From Colletes latitarsis (lineage: Eukaryota; Arthropoda; Insecta; Hymenoptera; Colletidae): 64,000 bases of DNA. The notes under the pieces were generated by a model. It saw nothing but the letters and a program-made list of their open reading frames with translations, had not been told where the DNA came from and made no database searches. The position numbers were made by a program, and so were the translations under genes. The stretch covers positions 3,224,001-3,288,000 of the forward strand of contig NW_027488379.1 of the NCBI RefSeq assembly GCF_051014445.1, given 5' to 3'. Below are positions 41,665-47,277 of the stretch, in pieces (position 1 is the stretch's first letter; each line of letters begins with the position of its first letter).

Positions 41665-43539
41665 ATGGACACAGAAAATAAAATGGGGATGGGGCGGGTT
41701 TTGTCGGTTGGGGAGGACGGAGACGGGGTTGGGGTTAGGGTGGCGGCGCTCGCGCCCCACTCACCGCCAGGTCCGGCTTCGTGGAGGGTGGAGGAGGACG
41801 ACGAGACGGCGTCGGTCTCGTCCTTCTCCTCCAGCACGAGCCACATAGGCTCTAAGAGGAAGAGGACGGGGCAGGCCGTCGTCGAGGTGGGCGGGGCGAT
41901 GAGCCCGTCGGTGAGGCTGAGTTGCCTCAGGGACGAGGTGACCGAGGAGATATCGGAGAGGATCTCCTCGTCCCTGAGGCGGGTGGAGAAAGTCGCCGCT
42001 GCCTGCGCCTTTAAGGGGCAGAAAAGCGGTGGCGCGGAGGCCCTGAAGGCCGCGGCGGAGGAAATGAGGGAGGCGGCGCGGGAGCTCAGAGGGCGGAACG
42101 CCCGTCTGCAGCTCCTGTTGGAGGAGGAGCGACAGGGGAGGAGGAGGGCAGAGGCGCTGTGGAACAGCGCGGCCCTCCCTCCCATCCTCCCTCCTCCTCC
42201 ACCGCCGCGTCCCTCGGCGGAGGTAAATAAGCGGAGTGCGGCGGCAGTGGTGCGGGGCACCGCGGGCCCCTCCACCCGCACTCCGACCGTGAAGAAGTCC
42301 CCGTCCTCCTCAGAAGACGATCTTCTGAGGAGGATTGGGGACATGATTGATGGCAAGCTGGCCGCCTTCCGGGAGGAGCTCCTCGCCGGAAGAGCGGTCA
42401 GCAGGAAGGTGGTGCCTTCCCGACCTGTTCCGGTACAGTCGGGGAAGGCAAAGAAGGGCGGAGTGAAGGCTCCGCCCAGCGTTGCGGTACCAGGGCCCCG
42501 GGTCGCGACCCCCAAGGGGGGTGGTGTACCCGTGGTCGCGGTGGTCGCGTCCTCCACAGCACCCTCCCAAGGGGGGGTGGCGTGGAGTGAGGTGGTGGGG
42601 CGGAAGGCGAAGCGGGCGGCGAGGAAGGCCTCGCAACCGCAGCCTCCGCCTCCGCCGGCGGCGGCCAAGGTAAAGGCCGCGAAGGGCGGGAAGGCACGAC
42701 CAGGTCGTCCCCCAAAAACGGCAGCGGTGACGCTGACCGTTGCGCAGGGGGGCGACCTGACCCTCGCGGAGGCGATGCGGCTCGCCAGGGAGAATATCTC
42801 CCTGGAAGAGCTGGGCATCGCCTCCGTGAGGGCGAAGAGGGCCGTGACCGGGGGTCTCTTGCTGGAGATCCCCGGTGCAGAAAGCGGCGCGAAGGCGGAT
42901 CGTCTCGCCCAGAGGCTCCGGGAGCAGCTGGGCGAGCGAGGTGTCCGGGTCGCCCGGCCCACGAAGCGCACGGAGATGCGCGTTTGTGGGCTGGACGACT
43001 CGGTCAGCGCACAGGATGTGTCCCGTGCCCTTGCGAGGGCGGGGGACTGTCCTGTGGAGGACCTGCGGATCGGAGAGATCCGCAGGTCGCCCTCCGGCCT
43101 CGGGTCGGTGTGGGCCCGGTGCCCCCTCTCCGCCGCCCGTAAGGTGGCGGAATCCGGGAGGGTGTTGGTGGGGTGGGTTTCGGCGCGAGTGGAAATCCTC
43201 GCGCCGCGCCCGCTCCAGTGTCACCGCTGCCTCGAATTGGGGCACGTGAGGCAGTGGTGCACCTCGCCGGTGGACCGCAGCGGTCAGTGTTACCGCTGCG
43301 GTGCCAAAGAGCACCGTGCGAGCCAGTGCTCGGCGGCCCCCCACTGCCCGCTGTGTGCGGACATGGGGAGGCCAGCCGATCACAGGGTGGGGAGCAAGAA
43401 GTGCTCCCCCCCCCTCCCGGAAGGAGAGGAAGAGGCGGGCTGCACCGGCTCCGGTGCCGAGGGCGGTGGCATCGTCCTCCATGGAGGTGGACGGTGCTAC
43501 GGGGACGGACGGCCGGGAGGAGGCTGGCGCGGCCATTAA
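41665..43539 (+). CDS. LINE ORF1, Gag-like RNA-binding protein
   Basis: A 624-residue protein from the first in-frame ATG at 41,665; the open frame extends upstream to a GTG at 41,629, but ATG is the likelier start. By family knowledge ORF1 proteins of R1-type LINEs bind element RNA and form the ribonucleoprotein. Visible features: an acidic, serine-rich N-terminus; a charged helical, probably coiled-coil stretch at about 88-168; a polyproline run at about 172-184; a basic Lys/Ala-rich stretch at about 311-350; a region at about 355-515 in the place of the RRM-like domains of R1 Gags; then three zinc knuckles. These are C519-C522-H527-C532 and C542-C545-H550-C555 (both CX2CX4HX4C) and C561-C564-H573-C580 (CX2CX8HX6C). 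The last 44 residues after C580 are Gly/Glu-rich and may be a frameshifted tail, caused by a C9 run at 43,406-43,414. The stop lies one codon upstream of, and in frame with, the ORF2 ATG. Confidence 0.92.
   Translation: MDTENKMGMGRVLSVGEDGDGVGVRVAALAPHSPPGPASWRVEEDDETASVSSFSSSTSHIGSKRKRTGQAVVEVGGAMSPSVRLSCLRDEVTEEISERISSSLRRVEKVAAACAFKGQKSGGAEALKAAAEEMREAARELRGRNARLQLLLEEERQGRRRAEALWNSAALPPILPPPPPPRPSAEVNKRSAAAVVRGTAGPSTRTPTVKKSPSSSEDDLLRRIGDMIDGKLAAFREELLAGRAVSRKVVPSRPVPVQSGKAKKGGVKAPPSVAVPGPRVATPKGGGVPVVAVVASSTAPSQGGVAWSEVVGRKAKRAARKASQPQPPPPPAAAKVKAAKGGKARPGRPPKTAAVTLTVAQGGDLTLAEAMRLARENISLEELGIASVRAKRAVTGGLLLEIPGAESGAKADRLAQRLREQLGERGVRVARPTKRTEMRVCGLDDSVSAQDVSRALARAGDCPVEDLRIGEIRRSPSGLGSVWARCPLSAARKVAESGRVLVGWVSARVEILAPRPLQCHRCLELGHVRQWCTSPVDRSGQCYRCGAKEHRASQCSAAPHCPLCADMGRPADHRVGSKKCSPPLPEGEEEAGCTGSGAEGGGIVLHGGGRCYGDGRPGGGWRGH
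41924..41980 (+). other. Perfect 15-bp hairpin inside ORF1
   Basis: 41,924-41,938 is the exact reverse complement of 41,966-41,980. A second shorter stem, GAGGAGAT with ATCTCCTC, lies nested inside. It falls in codons of the predicted coiled-coil region. Confidence 0.94.
42305..42333 (+). other. Perfect 13-bp hairpin inside ORF1
   Basis: 42,305-42,317 is the exact reverse complement of 42,321-42,333, with loop CGA. It lies in the codons of the SSEDDLLRRIGD stretch of ORF1. Confidence 0.94.
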
Positions 43540-43543
43540 TTAA
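43406..43543 (+). other. Alternative +1 ORF1 tail ending in TAATG overlap
   Basis: Downstream of the C9 run (43,406-43,414) the +1 frame is open to a TAA at 43,541-43,543 that overlaps the ORF2 ATG as TAATG. The tail in this frame starts with a strongly basic SRKERKRR stretch and ends with MEVDG and GREEAGAAIN. Removing one C, or a +1 ribosomal slip, would join it directly after the third zinc knuckle. TAATG coupling of ORF1 and ORF2 is established for the related element SART1. The overlap makes this tail the likely ancestral ORF1 end, with the sequenced frame a one-base insertion or a homopolymer sequencing error. This is inference. Confidence 0.6.
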
Positions 43544-46500
43544 TGCCACCCCGCCTCCTCCTCCAGGCCAACCTCAACCACTGCCGCGCGGCACAGGACT
43601 TGATGTCCCAAGTCCTCGCGGAGTGGGGGATTGGCCTGGCGGTCGCCGCCGAGCCGTACCGCGTCCCTGATCACCCTCATTGGGTGGGCGACGCGGACGG
43701 CTTGGTGGCGACGGTATGGGGAGGGGGCGACGGGTCCCCACCGTTCTCCTTGTTGGAGCGCGGTCGGGGATTCGTCGCCGTGGACTGGGGGGGAGTCGCT
43801 GTGGTGGGGTGCTACATTTCGCCCCGTAGCGGTCACGCTGCGTTCGAGCTGTACTTGGCCGAGGTCGCGGCATGCGTGCAGCGCTACGCGGCCCGGCCGG
43901 TGCTGGTCCTGGGGGATTTTAATGCCAAGTCGGTGGCTTGGGGATCCCCCAGGACCTCCGTTCGCGGCGGGATCCTGGGCGATTGGGCGGCGGGGCTCGA
44001 CCTCCGGGTATTGAACCGGGGGTCGGAGCACACATGCGTGCGGCGATATGGGGGGTCCATCGTGGATGTTGGATTCGCGACCCCCAACGCCGTGCGCATG
44101 GTGTCGGGTTGGCACGTGGTCGCGGGGGCAGAGACACTCTCCGATCACCGGTACATCCGGATGGAGGTCTCTGCCGCCGCGAGTGCATCCCGACACGGCC
44201 GCCTGCGTGGCACCCCACCACGCCGCTGGGCGCTTCGGCGCCTGGACAAGGACGCCCTGATGGCAGCTGCCCTCGCTGCAACTTGGCCGCAGGGAGCGGC
44301 CGAGTTGCCGAGCATAGAGGAGGAGGTCGCCCGGCTCGGAGCGTCGGTCGCGGGCATTTGCGACGCGGCGATGCCTCGGGTCGGGCGGGCTTCTCCTCGC
44401 CGGGCGGTGTACTGGTGGTCAGATGCGATCGCGGAGTTGCGAGTCGCGACTGTCCGCGCCCGACGCCAGTACACCCGCGCGCGCCGTCGTCAACGTACAG
44501 GCGACGGCGTGGCGCGAGCGAGGGCAGCTGATGACCTGTATGGAGCATACCGTGTGGCGCGGGTTGCTCTGCAGGTCGCCATCAAACGGGCCAAGACCCA
44601 GGCATGGAAGGAGCTCCTCCAGACCCTTGATGACGATCCATGGGGGCGCCCATATAAGGTGGTGCTGAATAAGCTCCGCCCGTGGGCGCCCCCCGTCACC
44701 GAGGGCCTTGACCCCCGGCTGCTGGAGAACGTGGTCAATACACTCTTCCCAATTGGGGAGAGGGGACCGCGTCCTCCGGCGGCGGCGGCTGTACCAGTGG
44801 AGTGGACGGCCGAGCTGGGGGTCACGCAGGAGGAGCTGGCAGCGGCCATCAGACGGCTCGGGGTTCGTAACACGGCCCCGGGTCCGGATGGTGTGCCCGG
44901 CCGGGTTTGGGTCTTGACCCAGGGCGTCCTTGGGGCCGACCTCAGGCGGTTGTTCGACCGCTGCCTGAGGGACGGGCGATTCCCCCCCAGTTGGAAGGTG
45001 GCGAGGATGGTCCTCCTCCGGAAGGAGGGTCGGCCCGCGGAGTCTCCCTCCGCATACCGGCCCATTTGTCTCCTCGACGAGGTGGGCAAGCTCTTCGAGC
45101 GTGTGATTGCTGCCCGCCTCGTCGAGCACCTGTCGCGGGGTGATCCCGGACTGGCCGACTGCCAGTTCGGTTTCCGGGGGGGCCGATCGACTATCGACGC
45201 GATAGGTCGTGTGAGGGCCCTTTCGGAGGCGGCCGTCTCCCGGGGAGGGGTGGCATTGGCAGTATCCTTGGATATTGCCAATGCCTTTAACACCCTCCCC
45301 TGGGAAGGGATAAGGAGGGGACTCGAATTTCATCGAGTCCCCCCTTGTCTCAGGGCGGTCGTCGAGGATTATCTCCGCGGCAGGTGGATCGAGTATCCGG
45401 GCCGGGATGGTGATATGCGGAGGGAGGTGTACTGCGGTGTTCCGCAGGGGTCGGTCCTCGGGCCACTCCTGTGGAACATCGCGTACGACTCGGTGTTGCG
45501 GGCCGGCCTCCCCGACGGCGTCAGCACGGTGTGTTATGCGGATGACACACTGGTGCTGGCCGTCGGGGCGCACTGGGGGAGGGCCATGCGTCGCGCGGAG
45601 GAGGGGTCGCAACGCGTCGTCGACCGGATAAGGGGGATGGGGATGACGGTGGCGGTCCATAAGACCGAGGTGATTGCGTTTCATTCACCTCGGCAGGATA
45701 CGCCACCCCCTCTGATCCGGGTGGGTGGGGCTGACATCGAGGTGAAGCCCCAGATCAGGTATCTAGGGCTGATCCTCGATAGCCACTGGCGTTTCGAGAA
45801 GCATTTCCGCTGCCTGGTCCCCCGGTTGGAAAGGATGGTTGCGGCTCTGGGCCGGATCCTGCCCAACCTGGGGGGCCCGGCGGGCCGAGTTCGTCGCCTC
45901 TATGTGGCAATGGTCCAGTCGGTGGCCCTATACGGTGCCCCCGTCTGGGCGGACGACCTGGCTGCCTCCCGGCGCAGCATGACTATGCTGCGTCGGGTGC
46001 AGAGGCGCATGGCGCTCAGGGTCGTCCGCGGGTATCGGACCATGTCACATGAGGCGGCGACGGTTCTAGCGGGGATGCCGCCCATGGACCTGCTCGCGCG
46101 GTCGCACGCGGTGATGTACCGGCACCGCGTCGACCGTCGCGCGGGGGTGGGGGCGGTCCCGGGCGGGCAGGAACCTGCTTGGGGCGATTTGAAGCGCCAG
46201 GCCCGGCAGTCCGTGTTGCTCGCGTGGCAGGAGCGGCTGGCTCTGCCAACCGCGGGGCACCGGACTGTCGGGGCTGTTCGGCCACTCCTGAAGGAGTGGC
46301 TGGACAGAGGCCATGGCAGCCTCACCTACCGGCTGGCACAGGTATTTTCCGGGCATGGCAGCTTCGGAAGATACCTGTGCCGGATAGGGAAGGAGCCGAC
46401 GGCGCGTTGCTGCCACTGCGACGCTGAGCAGGACACGGCGGATCATACCCTGGAGGTATGCCCCGCGTGGGAGGGGGAGCGCCGTGTCCTGGTCGGCGTC

Positions 46501-46725
46501 GTCGGGCGGGATGTCTCGCTGCCGGGCGTGGTGCGCGCCATGCTCGGCAGCGAGGAGAAGTGGAGGGCCGTGGCCTCCTTCTGCGAGAACGTAATGTTGC
46601 AGAAGGAGGCCGCGGGGAGGGAGCGCGAGCTTCAGCGGCGCGCTGAAGCTCGCGCTCGTGCGGTGGCCCGAGGTCGTCGCCCGGTCGCGAGGCGTCGCGG
46701 GCGGCCGCCTCGGCGTGGCGGATGA
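43543..46725 (+). CDS. LINE ORF2, APE endonuclease-reverse transcriptase
   Basis: A 1,060-residue polyprotein that nicks target DNA and copies the element RNA there. The N-terminal APE-type endonuclease spans about 5-205, with QANLNHC (N10), AAEPY (E37), GDFNAK (D125, N127), IVDVGFA (D175) and SDH (S200-D201-H202) in the expected order. The reverse transcriptase spans about 484-745, starting at the WKVARMVLLRK segment. It includes the motif A aspartate D577 in SLDIANAFN, GVPQGS at 632-637 and the catalytic YADD at 665-668, followed by RYLGLILD. A C-terminal zinc motif C956-C959-H968-C973 (CX2CX8HX4C) follows the thumb region, as usual in this clade. No RNase H or restriction-like endonuclease is seen. 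All catalytic residues are present and there is no internal stop, so the protein looks competent. The start at 43,543 is preceded by TTAATTA; translation probably depends on coupling to, or readthrough of, ORF1. GC content is much higher than in the flanking satellite. Confidence 0.96.
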   Translation: MPPRLLLQANLNHCRAAQDLMSQVLAEWGIGLAVAAEPYRVPDHPHWVGDADGLVATVWGGGDGSPPFSLLERGRGFVAVDWGGVAVVGCYISPRSGHAAFELYLAEVAACVQRYAARPVLVLGDFNAKSVAWGSPRTSVRGGILGDWAAGLDLRVLNRGSEHTCVRRYGGSIVDVGFATPNAVRMVSGWHVVAGAETLSDHRYIRMEVSAAASASRHGRLRGTPPRRWALRRLDKDALMAAALAATWPQGAAELPSIEEEVARLGASVAGICDAAMPRVGRASPRRAVYWWSDAIAELRVATVRARRQYTRARRRQRTGDGVARARAADDLYGAYRVARVALQVAIKRAKTQAWKELLQTLDDDPWGRPYKVVLNKLRPWAPPVTEGLDPRLLENVVNTLFPIGERGPRPPAAAAVPVEWTAELGVTQEELAAAIRRLGVRNTAPGPDGVPGRVWVLTQGVLGADLRRLFDRCLRDGRFPPSWKVARMVLLRKEGRPAESPSAYRPICLLDEVGKLFERVIAARLVEHLSRGDPGLADCQFGFRGGRSTIDAIGRVRALSEAAVSRGGVALAVSLDIANAFNTLPWEGIRRGLEFHRVPPCLRAVVEDYLRGRWIEYPGRDGDMRREVYCGVPQGSVLGPLLWNIAYDSVLRAGLPDGVSTVCYADDTLVLAVGAHWGRAMRRAEEGSQRVVDRIRGMGMTVAVHKTEVIAFHSPRQDTPPPLIRVGGADIEVKPQIRYLGLILDSHWRFEKHFRCLVPRLERMVAALGRILPNLGGPAGRVRRLYVAMVQSVALYGAPVWADDLAASRRSMTMLRRVQRRMALRVVRGYRTMSHEAATVLAGMPPMDLLARSHAVMYRHRVDRRAGVGAVPGGQEPAWGDLKRQARQSVLLAWQERLALPTAGHRTVGAVRPLLKEWLDRGHGSLTYRLAQVFSGHGSFGRYLCRIGKEPTARCCHCDAEQDTADHTLEVCPAWEGERRVLVGVVGRDVSLPGVVRAMLGSEEKWRAVASFCENVMLQKEAAGRERELQRRAEARARAVARGRRPVARRRGRPPRRGG
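45242..45300 (+). other. Nested hairpin over reverse transcriptase motif A
   Basis: 45,252-45,266 pairs with 45,271-45,285 (15 pairs, one wobble, loop CTTG). An outer 8-bp stem, 45,242-45,249 with 45,293-45,300, encloses it. The catalytic Asp577 codon (45,271) begins the right arm. A further 10-bp stem follows at 45,317-45,326 with 45,333-45,342. Confidence 0.92.
46335..46381 (+). other. 17-bp hairpin with one wobble pair inside ORF2
   Basis: 46,335-46,351 pairs with 46,365-46,381 throughout, with a single T-G wobble (46,346 with 46,370). Two further pairs, one a wobble, extend it outward to 19. The loop is 13 bases. It is located just before the codons of the C-terminal zinc motif. Confidence 0.93.
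46621..46657 (+). other. Perfect 17-bp hairpin inside ORF2
   Basis: 46,621-46,637 is the exact reverse complement of 46,641-46,657, with the three-base loop GCG. It lies in the codons for the basic C-terminal tail of ORF2, about 70-100 bases before the stop. A second perfect stem lies just upstream (46,572-46,584 with 46,599-46,611, 13 bp). Confidence 0.95.
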
Positions 46726-47241
46726 CCTAGGCTGGGAGGGGGGTCCTGAGGGGACCCTCCTCCCGCCAGGCGGCGCCGGGTCGGACCGGTTGGGGGTAGG
46801 AGTGCCTCCCCCTACCGGTCCGACGCAAGGGGAGGCAGCCTCGGCGGTCTGCTGCGGCCATGAACGCCCGGCCGCCGAGGGGTGGAAACGGGGTCGCGGG
46901 CGGTTGCGAGTTGGGGCTCGCAGCCGCCACTAAACGCGGCCCCGGGACGGATAGCGGCGGGATGGAGTGGCCCCGTCCCGCCGCTATGAGGCAGTGTGTC
47001 TACTGGGGGGACCGATTGTCCCCCCGGGGGATGGGCGCGAAAGCGCGGGCACGGGGAGGATACCGGAAGAATGCTTCGAGCGATTCCCGGTATCCTCCCA
47101 AAGCGTGCCGAAGGGTCACCGTGGGGTTTTTAGTGGGTAGGTCCCGCGCCTGTCGTTGTACGGGCGCGGGGAATCCCACACACCCCTCCCACCTCTCCCC
47201 AAGGAGGTGGGAGGGAGTCTTTCGAAGATTTTCCCCACGAC
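46726..47241 (+). other. LINE 3'UTR made of consecutive hairpins
   Basis: After the ORF2 stop the element has about 515 GC-rich bases with no convincing open frame. Strong inverted repeats follow one another: 46,734-46,764 (13 pairs, one G-T); 46,780-46,824 (11 plus 5 pairs around one mismatch); 46,951-46,962 with 46,976-46,987 (12); 47,005-47,012 with 47,018-47,025 (8); 47,054-47,066 with 47,087-47,099 (13), closed by an outer 6-bp stem at 47,048-47,053 with 47,104-47,109; 47,143-47,150 with 47,163-47,170 (8); 47,184-47,195 with 47,204-47,215 (12). 3'UTR structure is recognised by the reverse transcriptase in several R-element families; that role here is inferred. No AATAAA was seen near the tail. 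Confidence 0.85.
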
Positions 47242-47264
47242 AAAAAAAAAAAAAAAAAAAAAAA
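47242..47264 (+). other. Poly(A) tail of the retrotransposon
   Basis: An uninterrupted run of 23 A between the 3'UTR (ending CCACGAC) and the 3' target-site duplication. The last A is ambiguous with the target sequence. An unbroken tail is consistent with a fairly recent insertion by target-primed reverse transcription. Confidence 0.95.
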
Positions 47265-47277
47265 TACTTGTCGGCCA
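47265..47277 (+). repeat. Target-site duplication, 3' copy
   Basis: TACTTGTCGGCCA directly follows the A tail. It differs from the 5' copy by one base, C for T at 47,272. Four intact relatives of the interrupted monomer (34.2, 37.7, 50.0 and 51.1 kb) have T here, so the C probably arose at or after insertion, although TTGTCGG also occurs in other monomers of the array. Confidence 0.92.

Larger units (their letters stand above)
41281..47264 (+). mobile_element. Full-length R1-clade-like non-LTR retrotransposon
   Basis: A GC-rich 5,984-bp element interrupts one satellite monomer. In order it holds a 384-bp 5'UTR, ORF1 (Gag-like, three zinc knuckles), ORF2 (APE endonuclease plus reverse transcriptase), a 3'UTR of about 515 bp and a 23-base A tail. 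A 13-bp target-site duplication flanks it, as expected for target-primed reverse transcription. Its boundaries are confirmed by uninterrupted copies of the same monomer elsewhere in the array. ORF order, CCHC fingers, APE plus RT and absence of RNase H point to the R1 clade (R1, TRAS, SART, Waldo-type arthropod elements). The exact family is not recognised. ORF2 is intact; ORF1 may carry a small 3'-terminal frameshift. The 5' end appears complete rather than truncated. Only this one copy is in the window, so whether the family targets this satellite cannot be decided here. Confidence 0.95.

Noticed and set aside
41637..42971. Long open frame of 444 codons on the minus strand opposite ORF1
   Set aside because: GC-rich coding DNA leaves few stops on the antisense strand. 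The peptide is low-complexity Arg/Ser/Pro/Ala without recognisable domains, and it lies inside a LINE with a convincing sense ORF. The same applies to the minus-strand frames at 42,310-43,536 and 44,419-45,684.
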